Source: Methanosarcinales archaeon (GTDB lineage Archaea > Halobacteriota > Methanosarcinia > DSM-18856 > Methermicoccaceae). From it: a DNA stretch of 11,412 bases. The stretch covers positions 1 through 11,412 of the forward strand of contig QMVI01000017.1 in the NCBI GenBank assembly GCA_003661015.1, in the 5' to 3' direction. The notes beneath the pieces are model-generated. The model had not been told where the DNA came from and did no database searches. It saw only the letters and a list, made by a program, of their open reading frames with translations. Positions 1-6,658 of the stretch are shown here, in pieces (the first letter of the stretch is position 1; each line of letters opens with the position of its first letter). The position numbers were made by a program, and so were the translations under genes.

Positions 1-1731
1 CGCCTCAACACTCTTTTCGATTGCAACCTTTGCATCATTTGCGAGTGTCTCAAGAACCTTTCTGTGTCTCTCGGGTCTTCCAGATAGATTGAGCACATCA
101 TTGACAATATGCCTCCCCTCAGAAAATCTGAGCCAGTATGACAGATAATCAACAGCAAGAGCCATATTTTTGAGCTCGTCTTCTGAATATTTTTCAAGAG
201 CCAATTCGAGATACTTTTTCGCCTCCTCTCCCTCCGCTCTGTCTCCCAAAACAGAGACTGCTCCAAGATGCATGATGGTGTCCGTGATGGATGGGTTTAT
301 CATTCTCGCAATTTCCAGGCACAGAATTCCAGTTGTGATGTTGTAGTCTGCCCCCACATGAGCAGGATTCACATGCTCCAGAAGATACTCATCAACCTCT
401 GGGTCTGGATGGTGATGGTCAACCACCATAACATCTATACCGTACATGCGGGTGTATCTGAGTGCTGGAACATCTTCAAGAGTTGAGCCATTATCCACCA
501 AAACTATCAGCGGTAGCTTTTGCTCGTATCTCTCTTGGTCTTCGAGTGCAAAACTCAAGTCCTTTACTATGTCTGTCATTTCATAAAAGGGAGCTCTTGA
601 TGGAGACCTTTTCAGGAGATAGTACGAGCTCTCTTTTCCGTTTATCTCTCTGACGATTGGCAGGAGAGCTTGCTCTATGCAGACAGCGGCTGTTATACCA
701 TCAGCATCTGCATGATGTCTTATTATCACTGGGCGGGAGGTGTATGCACACACCAAAAGCTCCTTTGCCACCTTTTCCATTCTACTCCTTAATTTCTCAA
801 GATACTCGCTCTTCACAAGAAATTCAATCTTTGGAGGAGTGCATCTCTTCTCTAAAGCCTCTCTCAATTTTTCCTTTACGATGAGAGCCTCCTCCCCCCA
901 CAGTCGTTTGATGGAGCGAATCTCGAGCTGGAGAGCTCCGTTTCTGAGAAGCACATCACCCACAATCCTCACAACTGAGCCAACATCTATGTGGGGATAC
1001 GCCCGCACACCCGCCCCCTCAAAACCAGCACACTGCACACTGCCTGTTTCGTCTGCAACCGTGAATATTGTTGGACCTTGCGTCTGTCTGACTCCCATCA
1101 CCTCACCCTCTATTCCAACAAGAGTGCCAACCTTTGAAGAGAGCGAATCGATTGAGACCTTCTCAACCGGTTTCTCAAGCTCAACGACCCGATAGTCGTT
1201 TATGTTGACGGGTTCAAGGTCAATGTTTCCGTTTGGATGGATGTTCTTCACCCTCACAACGACTCTGTCTCCTATCTCGTAGTTTGTTTTTCTCATCAAT
1301 CCTCTCACCGACGGATTGAGCATGACAAACATGCCAAAGTCTGTTTTCGAACTCACAATCCCGCTCAGAAGCATTCCGATTCTTATATCGCCCACATCAC
1401 ACACAGGGTCAAGTGCATACACCACCTTCTTCTTAGAACATTCCGAACACACATCCTGACCCAGTGGTGCCTCCCCACCACACACTTTACACACACCAAC
1501 CTCTCCCTTTCCTCCACACACAGGACAAGGTATTCTTCTCTCAACCTTACCAGTCCCCCCACAGACAGGACAAACTCCTCCCCCCTCCACCATATCCATC
1601 AGACTCTTTTCTGATACCTCTCCAACTGTAAAAGACCGTATTTTACCAGTGCCCTTACATTTCTTGCATGCAACCTTCTCAACACTCACGTATCCTTTAC
1701 CCTCGCACTCTCTACACATCATCTTTTGCAT
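1..1731 (-). CDS. RecJ-like DHH phosphoesterase with DnaJ-type zinc finger (COG1107-like), 3' end outside window
   Basis: The minus-strand frame is open from ATG 1731-1729 to base 1 (577 codons, no stop), so the C-terminus lies beyond the left edge. The N-terminus has four CxxCxGxG repeats (Cys 6/9, 22/25, 54/57, 69/72), as in the DnaJ zinc finger, followed by an extra Cys 81/84/95/98 set. An S1-like segment follows at about 110-175 and an OB-fold-like segment at about 195-285. The phosphoesterase part shows HHADADG (339-345) and DHHHP (438-442), the metal-binding motifs of the DHH/RecJ superfamily. This order matches the archaea-specific COG1107 family, described as RecJ-like exonucleases; a nucleic-acid phosphodiesterase role is likely but the substrate is unknown. 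An in-frame TAA lies just upstream at 1743-1741. There is no Shine-Dalgarno before the ATG, so the mRNA may be leaderless; ATG 1722 and 1719 are alternatives. Confidence 0.88.
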   Translation of the reverse strand, partial: MQKMMCRECEGKGYVSVEKVACKKCKGTGKIRSFTVGEVSEKSLMDMVEGGGVCPVCGGTGKVERRIPCPVCGGKGEVGVCKVCGGEAPLGQDVCSECSKKKVVYALDPVCDVGDIRIGMLLSGIVSSKTDFGMFVMLNPSVRGLMRKTNYEIGDRVVVRVKNIHPNGNIDLEPVNINDYRVVELEKPVEKVSIDSLSSKVGTLVGIEGEVMGVRQTQGPTIFTVADETGSVQCAGFEGAGVRAYPHIDVGSVVRIVGDVLLRNGALQLEIRSIKRLWGEEALIVKEKLREALEKRCTPPKIEFLVKSEYLEKLRSRMEKVAKELLVCAYTSRPVIIRHHADADGITAAVCIEQALLPIVREINGKESSYYLLKRSPSRAPFYEMTDIVKDLSFALEDQERYEQKLPLIVLVDNGSTLEDVPALRYTRMYGIDVMVVDHHHPDPEVDEYLLEHVNPAHVGADYNITTGILCLEIARMINPSITDTIMHLGAVSVLGDRAEGEEAKKYLELALEKYSEDELKNMALAVDYLSYWLRFSEGRHIVNDVLNLSGRPERHRKVLETLANDAKVAIEKSVEA

Positions 1732-1750
1732 TATTACACTTTATAGTATA

Positions 1751-1766
1751 GAAAGTTTTATTTATC
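1751..1766 (+). promoter_or_regulatory. Candidate BRE/TATA box for the tRNA-Lys transcript
   Basis: The AT-rich run GAAAGTTTTATTTAT resembles the archaeal purine-rich BRE followed by a TATA box. Its centre (about 1761) lies some 26-28 nt before the mature tRNA 5' end at 1789, the usual archaeal spacing from TATA box to transcription start. On the minus strand the same bases read GATAAATAA, about 31 nt before the ATG of the divergent DHH gene, so the element could serve both directions. A second TATA-like run lies at 1741-1750. This is pattern matching only. Confidence 0.4.
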
Positions 1767-1788
1767 ACACAGAATAATAAAAAAGAGG

Positions 1789-1862
1789 GGGCTGGTAGCT
1801 CAGCCAGGCAGAGCGATTGGCTCTTAACCAATTGGTCGGGGGTTCAAATCCCTCCCAGCCCG
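1789..1862 (+). tRNA. trnK: tRNA-Lys, anticodon CTT
   Basis: A full cloverleaf can be folded by eye. The acceptor stem is GGGCTGG (1789-1795) with CCAGCCC (1855-1861) and discriminator G1862. The D stem is GCTC/GAGC. The anticodon stem is ATTGG/CCAAT around the loop CTCTTAA (1821-1827), giving anticodon CTT (1823-1825), which reads the lysine codon AAG. The T arm is GGGGG-TTCAAAT-CCCTC with one G-U pair. The 3' CCA is not encoded and no intron is visible. It stands alone, divergent from the DHH gene and 5 nt ahead of the phosphatase start codon. It is an ordinary lysine tRNA; the anticodon is not CUA, so it is not the tRNA that would read TAG. Confidence 0.95.
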
Positions 1863-1867
1863 TTTGG

Positions 1868-2659
1868 ATGAACAGAGATGAACAATTTCTTCTGCTCAAA
1901 GAATGTTCAGACATCTTCAAAACCGAGCCAAACCTTTTGAAATTCAGGAAGAAGAGTGCTGTGGTAGTTGGGGATGTGCATGGTAGCAAGAAAGCGGTGT
2001 TAAAGGCATTTGAAATTTCTGAGAGCTTTGAGAGTGTGATATTCTTGGGAGATTATGTCGATAGAGGACCACATCAGATTGAAGCAATCAACTTGATACT
2101 GTCAGCAAAGCTCGATAGACCCAAGAACATAGTCCTCCTGAGGGGTAATCATGAACTGCCCTACATGAATTAGATGTATGGGTTCAGATACGTTGTGGAA
2201 GCGACCTATGACCATGAGATGTGGATGTATTTCAACGAATGCTTTTCGTATATGCCCTACGTCTGTATTCTACGCAGTGTCATGTTTGTGCATGGTGGCA
2301 TATCCGAGGGGATAAAGCGAATTGAAGACATCAACAAACATCCAAAAGTGATGGTACCCTCTCCAGAAGTGGAGGAGCTTCTCTGGAACGACCCAGCAGA
2401 TGGAATAAGTGGTTTTGTCTTCAACGAAGAGAGGATGGGCTTCAAGAAGTTTGGCAGGGATGTGCTGATGGATTTCTTGGAGGAAAACTCACTCATGAGA
2501 TTGGTGAGAGCACATCAACCTGTGAGAAATGGATTCTGTGAAATGTGGGATGGCAAACTCATCACCGTGTTTTCAAGCCCAGAAACCCATCCGGAAGGAA
2601 AGGGGACATTGCTCTTGTTCGAGAATGGCGAGATAGAACCCATCAGTCTGTCAGTCTAA
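1868..2659 (+). CDS. PPP-family Ser/Thr protein phosphatase with in-frame TAG (probable pyrrolysine) at codon 102
   Basis: Reading the TAG at 2171-2173 as sense gives one 263-residue protein ending in TAA. It holds the complete PPP (PP1/PP2A-type) signature in order: GDVHG (35-39), GDYVDRG (61-67), GNHE (93-96), then beyond the TAG YGF (104-106), HGGI (142-145), LLWNDP, RAHQPVRNGF and a final ITVFSSP strand. These motifs supply the two-metal centre and phosphate-binding residues, so neither half could work alone. The two halves are in the same frame with no missing residues: GNHE-(5 residues)-TAG-MYGF matches the PP1 spacing GNHE-(5)-R-IYGF. The start is ATG 1868, placing the first motif near residue 35 as usual for PPP enzymes; a longer reading would run into the tRNA. 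There is no clear Shine-Dalgarno, so tRNA 3' processing may leave a nearly leaderless mRNA. A split pseudogene is the alternative. Confidence 0.88.
2171..2173 (+). other. In-frame TAG, probable pyrrolysine codon 102 of the phosphatase
   Basis: The TAG sits between AAT (Asn101) and ATG (Met103), seven residues after the catalytic His of GNHE, at the position of an Arg in PP1 (Arg132 by motif spacing, from memory). Family-conserved sequence resumes at once in the same frame (MYGF). The ATG right after the TAG could permit reinitiation, but that would give a fragment without GDxHG, GDxVDRG and GNHE. Confidence 0.8.
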
Positions 2660-3664
2660 CACCCTCATAACGATGGCACTGTCTCCTTTTATGAAAACAT
2701 GAAAGGTCTCTCCATTTTTTAGTCCGTGCTCGATTCTGTTTCTGATGTTCCAGTAATCCTTTTGATTCACATTTCCTCTGAGAACCGCCTTTCCAGCCCC
2801 CTCTTTTATGAGAATTTCATTCACCTTTCTTATCAGTTCATTCATTTCACTCCCCCTGACGAAATCCACAACTTCGTAGGAGTTTTTGAAGTATGGTGAT
2901 TCGAGGGGGTGAGGGGATGTAATGAGTATTCTTTTTCTGTCGATTCGGTATATGCTGAATTTTGGAGGCAACAGTCTTGATTGAACAACTGCCGGGTCTG
3001 GCTCATAGGCAAATTTCTCAAGGGTATCAACATAATTCCAGCTGTCTGGGTCTGTCGGTGAACCTTCCACCCTTTTAACCTCATCGTTAATCATCACCCC
3101 CGAGCTTTCGCACATCACCACCTCGCCAAAATAGAGAGTTAGCCTGTTCAACTGCCCATCGAGACTGATATATTCTTTTTCACACTCGAAGGGAATTCTT
3201 TCGGGTGTGAGTTGTGGGGGTGCCTCTATCGCAATTCCTTTAACCCAGTGGTATGCACTCAGGATCTCTTGGGGGGAAGGACTCATTGATGATACAGACC
3301 TCTCGTCTTCGCTGGGTGGTCTGGATGGATCACAGAACACATACTCAATTCCGATTCTGTTTCTGTGCATAACACGATTCACAAACTCCTCATCTGTTCC
3401 ATCCGCAACAAAGAATTCCACGTTCTTTATTCCCCTTCTCTTGCAATTCAGTTTTGCAAACCTTACCATTTTCGGGTCGATATCAACCGCAATCACTTTT
3501 TTACAGTGTCTTGCAAATGCTATCGTTTGCCCCCCGATTCCACATCCTATTTCAAGAAGCACCCTACACGACAGTCTGCGAGCTCTGTACTCTGCAACAT
3601 TTTCTGGGGTGGCAAACCTTCCCCCCACCTCTTCGCCCACCATCCTTCTCGAGAACTTCTTCAT
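2651..3664 (-). CDS. Class I SAM-dependent methyltransferase with THUMP-like C-terminal region
   Basis: This 337-residue protein has a Rossmann methyltransferase core. Motif I is LEIGCGIGG (37-45), the acidic ribose-binding end of strand 2 is AVDIDP (59-64), and a motif IV-like FCDPSRP lies at 110-116. The second half includes LTPERIPFECEKEYIS and a Y-EPDPAV segment, resembling the THUMP-like domain of a family of predicted RNA methyltransferases. The substrate cannot be read from the sequence; tRNA or rRNA is likely. ATG 3664 is chosen over the in-frame GTG 3670 because GAGGTG lies 5 nt ahead of it. It begins 9 nt after the permease stop and is probably the last gene of the operon. Its final 9 bases overlap the end of the convergent phosphatase gene. 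Confidence 0.8.
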   Translation of the reverse strand: MKKFSRRMVGEEVGGRFATPENVAEYRARRLSCRVLLEIGCGIGGQTIAFARHCKKVIAVDIDPKMVRFAKLNCKRRGIKNVEFFVADGTDEEFVNRVMHRNRIGIEYVFCDPSRPPSEDERSVSSMSPSPQEILSAYHWVKGIAIEAPPQLTPERIPFECEKEYISLDGQLNRLTLYFGEVVMCESSGVMINDEVKRVEGSPTDPDSWNYVDTLEKFAYEPDPAVVQSRLLPPKFSIYRIDRKRILITSPHPLESPYFKNSYEVVDFVRGSEMNELIRKVNEILIKEGAGKAVLRGNVNQKDYWNIRNRIEHGLKNGETFHVFIKGDSAIVMRVLD

Positions 3665-3673
3665 TGACACACC

Positions 3674-4417
3674 TCAGAATTCCCAGAGTTTCATGAGCAT
3701 GAGAGATGCAGACAGGGTGAGAATCACGAACAGCAGAATCCTCATGCTGTTTTCGTGAATTTTGTTCTTCAGCCACATCCCAACCCACACCCCCGGAACT
3801 GATGATGCCATGAGTGTGAGTGTGAGGACAACATCGATGTCTGCAAGCGTGATATATCCTATGCCCGCAATCAGTGTTATGATGATTGAGAATATCATGT
3901 TCGTTCCAACCAGCGTTCTTACTTCTGAAAAACTCCTGCTCAAGAGCAAGAGTCCAAACACACCACTCCCGATCGAAGACATCTGGGTCATCAATCCTGC
4001 GATGAAGCCAGCGAGCGCGAATCTTGGGAATGATACCGAAAATCCGAGCTCTGAAATGATGTAGAACACCAATGCACCCATTACAACAGCACTCACAACA
4101 TAAACGAGTATCAGATCCAAATCGTAAAAATTTTTAAGGACTTTCAGGGTGGAGAACCCGACCAGAATTCCGAGAATTCCCCATCTGAGCATGGTTTTCA
4201 GATATTGTATGTTCACGTCTCCAGAGAGGTAGCACCTCACAGAGGTGTAGGTCTTCACAAACACTACATAGAAGAAGTTTGCCCCTATAGCATGAACCGG
4301 ACTCACACCCGCATAGATGAGCAAAGGTGTCATCATAACACCCCCACCTATCGATGTCAGGGTTATCAGCACCCCAGTTATGGCTCCAATCAGAATAAAA
4401 AGAGGCTCCAAACTCAC
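3674..4417 (-). CDS. TauE/SafE-family membrane permease
   Basis: This hydrophobic protein of about 247 residues has seven or eight predicted membrane segments. It has the two-fold repeat typical of TauE/SafE (DUF81) transporters. The first half carries SIGGGVMMTPLLIYAGVSP then HAIGANFF; the second carries SIGSGVFGLLLL then LVGTNMIFS. Family members are proposed to export sulfite, sulfoacetate or other organosulfur anions; the substrate here is unknown. Two GTG codons, 4420 and 4417, are possible starts. I prefer 4417 because it overlaps the pheA stop as GTGA, matching the 4-nt overlaps at the upstream junctions. The stop is TGA, 9 nt before the methyltransferase start. Confidence 0.85.
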   Translation of the reverse strand: MSLEPLFILIGAITGVLITLTSIGGGVMMTPLLIYAGVSPVHAIGANFFYVVFVKTYTSVRCYLSGDVNIQYLKTMLRWGILGILVGFSTLKVLKNFYDLDLILVYVVSAVVMGALVFYIISELGFSVSFPRFALAGFIAGLMTQMSSIGSGVFGLLLLSRSFSEVRTLVGTNMIFSIIITLIAGIGYITLADIDVVLTLTLMASSVPGVWVGMWLKNKIHENSMRILLFVILTLSASLMLMKLWEF

Positions 4418-5226
4418 CACCCATAGGAACCAAGCACCTTCACCTCATCTGCCTTCTCTCTCAAAGCCTTCAGGGCATCAGTCACCACTCCATCTTTCAC
4501 ATGTCCTTCGAGGTCGATGAAGAAGAAGTACTCCCCCATCTCTCTCTTCTTTGATCTGGACTCGATTCTTGTCAGATTGATTCCTCTCTTTGCAAACTCT
4601 CCCAGTATCTCATAGAGTGCTCCGGGTCTATCCTTTTTCAGATAAACAGCCAGCAGAGTTTTATCCCTTCCTGTCCTCTCCCCCACCTCTCTCGACAGAA
4701 GAACGAATCTTGTGTAGTTCTCTTTCCTATCCTGCACATCGGCTTTGAGGATGTGAAGGGAGTATTCTCGTGCTGCCTCCTCAGAGGCGATTGCAGCATA
4801 TGTTGGGTTCTTCGAAGCAAGTTCTGCAGCATTTGAGGTGGATGTGGTGTTCAGCACCTTTATACCATACTCTTTTGTGAGCGACATTACGAACGAGCGA
4901 CACTGGGCAAGTGCCTGTGGATGGGAAACCACCACCTCAACCTCCTCGATTTTTGAAGCTCTTGAAAGAAGATGATGTCTTATCTCAAGCACAACCTCCC
5001 CACATATCATGACATCCTGTGATAGGATGGCGTCAAGCACCTCCCCAACCGAGCCCTGAAGCGAGTTCTCGATCGGTACAACTCCCAGACCCCTCCCCTC
5101 TCTGACCTCTCTGACAATATCCTCTACACAATCAAAGAACACGATTTCTGCATCCTCTACAAGCTTTCTTGCTGCAATATGTGAGAACGAGCCCTTTGGT
5201 CCGAGTGTTGCAACTTTGTGTTTCAT
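4414..5226 (-). CDS. pheA: Prephenate dehydratase with C-terminal ACT domain
   Basis: The 270-residue protein converts prephenate to phenylpyruvate in phenylalanine synthesis. The N-terminus VATLGPKGSFSH, the VVPIENSLQGSVGEVLD block (49-65), SHPQALAQC (101-109) and the YTRF motif with catalytic Thr172 all fit the dehydratase fold. The C-terminal ACT domain (about 190-268) has GALYEIL and GINLTRIESR, the phenylalanine-binding region used for feedback inhibition. Its ESRSKK replaces the usual ESRPxK, a minor departure. It is a stand-alone dehydratase with no chorismate mutase domain, as is common in archaea. Start ATG 5226 has GGTGA 6 nt upstream, inside the readthrough end of the preceding gene, and overlaps that gene's TGA as ATGA, suggesting coupled translation. 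Confidence 0.95.
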   Translation of the reverse strand: MKHKVATLGPKGSFSHIAARKLVEDAEIVFFDCVEDIVREVREGRGLGVVPIENSLQGSVGEVLDAILSQDVMICGEVVLEIRHHLLSRASKIEEVEVVVSHPQALAQCRSFVMSLTKEYGIKVLNTTSTSNAAELASKNPTYAAIASEEAAREYSLHILKADVQDRKENYTRFVLLSREVGERTGRDKTLLAVYLKKDRPGALYEILGEFAKRGINLTRIESRSKKREMGEYFFFIDLEGHVKDGVVTDALKALREKADEVKVLGSYGW

Positions 5227-5873
5227 ACAGTCTCACCATCTATCACATAATCGCCAGAGTTTCCGTGCCATCTGACATTTCCCTACACCACTCTTATTCT
5301 TTTCTTGAAATGTGGAGCATTGAGCACAAATGTTTCGTACTCTCCACCTTCCCCCATGGGATGTATCCTGTACTTCCTACACACCTCAATGAGCTGGTAT
5401 GCGGTTCTTTTATCAAGAACTTTTCCAAGCCACTCCTTTCCGAGTCCATCTGCTGCCACCCTGACCATCATCACATCCATTTCATCAACCATTTCCAATA
5501 ACGTCTTCTCAGGCTCACATCCCCACAGTGGGGAAATTGTTTCAAGCCCCAGCTTCTCTGCAATATTTTCAATTCTTGACTTCTGGTACACTGATGCGAC
5601 AGCCCCTGTACACACACCATCAACTTTGAGGAGTGAAAGACTCTCTTCGAGTTCTGCTAGTTCATCTTCTTTAGAGTGGTGTAATATTATTGGGAGACCC
5701 CATGCACTACTTACGGTGGGCATCATATGAATGTTCGTGTAGTGGTACATATGGGACTCTTCAGAGGGGGGTATGATTGAGAGCAGGCAGACGATTTCAT
5801 GTCCAGCTTTGTTTGCGAGGTATGCTGCGTATGTGGAATCCTTCCCGCCAGATACGAGGGCTACGAGCCTCAA
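5223..5873 (-). CDS. dph6: Dph6-type ATP pyrophosphatase (diphthine-ammonia ligase family) with in-frame TAG at codon 197
   Basis: This is an N-type ATP pyrophosphatase of the Dph6/COG2102 family, which amidates diphthine on elongation factor 2 in the last step of diphthamide synthesis. The P-loop is SGGKDS (8-13). Family blocks MYHYTNIHM, VCTGAVASVYQKSRIE, PLWGCEPE and GEGGEYETFVLNAPHFKKRI follow. The start is TTG 5873, with GAGAGGG 7 nt upstream and a TTGA overlap with fdhD. A TAG at 5283-5285 follows KKRIRVV, but the same frame continues with GNVRWHGNSGDYVIDGETV to TGA at 5225-5223. As I recall the Pyrococcus family member PF0828, it has a matching tail with W, SG and an I/V-rich strand at the same distance. 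The full protein is thus 216 residues, close to the family's usual size. Ending at TAG would remove the last strand and leave a 56-nt gap before pheA. Confidence 0.85.
5283..5285 (-). other. In-frame TAG, probable pyrrolysine codon 197 of the dph6-like gene
   Basis: On the minus strand the codons read GTG GTG TAG GGA AAT GTC. The family's C-terminal sequence continues after the TAG in the same frame for 19 residues to a TGA. That TGA overlaps the pheA ATG. By recalled alignment to PF0828 the TAG falls on a lysine position between the last two conserved strands. Confidence 0.8.
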
Positions 5874-6658
5874 ATCAATACCCTCTCGGGATGAGTGTAT
5901 ATGTAAAGGTTGGGTCTCCTAACAAAAGCAACAATCGTAATCCCAGCCTCCTCACTAACCTCGATTCCACTGGACAGCGGTGCAGCCTTGGACACTATGA
6001 TGGGTATGCCAATCCTTGCAACCTTCCTGACAATCCCCTCGGAAAGTCTGCACGTGGTTGCAACAACACACTCTGAGAGTTCGATTCCTTTTATGACACA
6101 GTACCCAACAGCCTTATCCATTGCAGTGTGCCTTGACACATCCTCACACGAGAAAAGCACCTTTCCATCTGAATCAGCTATGAGGGTTGAGTGTGTCCCT
6201 CCAGTTCTCCTCCACAGTCTTGCATTCTCTGTTATGTGTTCGATTAAGGAGAATATGACATCACCGGTGATTTTCACATCGCCTCTGATTTTATTACTTT
6301 CAGTTCGGGCATCTGGCTCTGACATTCCTTCGGTGGTGGTTGTGATAACCCTTACTTCGTTGTTCTGTATTTCGAGGTTCAAAGATGGGGGAGGACTTGG
6401 AAGGAAACCCTCACATACGAGATGTCCCACAGCCATCTCCTCAAGTTGGGTGGGCAGTGCTGTGAGCGAGGCAACCCTTTCCGAGTTCAAAAAGATGTGG
6501 TAGAGTTCATCAACACATACATCCACCTCTTCTGTAGATGTCTTCTCTCCCTCCTTGACCACACACACATGGTGTTTGACCATTTTTTTCAAGCTCTCGT
6601 CTAATCTTTCATCTCTCCAGTAGGATTTCCACTTGCCCCTGTACTCCCAGTGTTTCAT
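5870..6658 (-). CDS. fdhD: FdhD-like sulfur-carrier/maturation protein lacking the CxxC motif
   Basis: The 262-residue protein matches FdhD, which passes sulfur from a cysteine desulfurase to the Mo/W-pterin of formate dehydrogenases. Recognisable blocks are QLEEMAVGHLVCEGFL (71-86), RTGGTHSTLI (151-160), FSCEDVSRHTAMDKAVGY (169-186), the TTCRLSEGIVRK block (201-212), GIPIIVSKAAPLSSGIEVSEEAG and a closing R-P-LYIYTHPERV. The functional CxxC loop expected before the GGTH block is absent: residues 115-130 contain no cysteine. Cys171 and Cys203 lie in other conserved blocks. It starts at ATG 6658, overlapping the fwdB stop as ATGA, with AAGGA upstream. FwdB is a homologue of the formate dehydrogenase catalytic subunit, so its position suggests a role in maturing Fwd. 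Whether it still transfers sulfur is uncertain. Confidence 0.88.
   Translation of the reverse strand: MKHWEYRGKWKSYWRDERLDESLKKMVKHHVCVVKEGEKTSTEEVDVCVDELYHIFLNSERVASLTALPTQLEEMAVGHLVCEGFLPSPPPSLNLEIQNNEVRVITTTTEGMSEPDARTESNKIRGDVKITGDVIFSLIEHITENARLWRRTGGTHSTLIADSDGKVLFSCEDVSRHTAMDKAVGYCVIKGIELSECVVATTCRLSEGIVRKVARIGIPIIVSKAAPLSSGIEVSEEAGITIVAFVRRPNLYIYTHPERVLI

Noticed and set aside
1817..1867. Upstream start for the phosphatase inside the tRNA (TTG 1817)
   Set aside because: It would translate the tRNA anticodon and T arms; ATG 1868 gives the normal distance to the first catalytic motif.
1765..1989. Minus-strand open frame across the tRNA and the phosphatase start
   Set aside because: It lies opposite a clear tRNA and a conserved coding sequence and resembles no protein family; it is a shadow.
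2174..2659. A separate gene starting at the ATG right after the phosphatase TAG
   Set aside because: It would lack GDxHG, GDxVDRG and GNHE, has no ribosome-binding site of its own, and continues the same family in the same frame; one gene with a read TAG is simpler.
1868..2659. Phosphatase as a decayed pseudogene
   Set aside because: All motifs are intact, the frame is otherwise open, and a second gene shows the same kind of TAG interruption; decay would not be expected to use TAG only.
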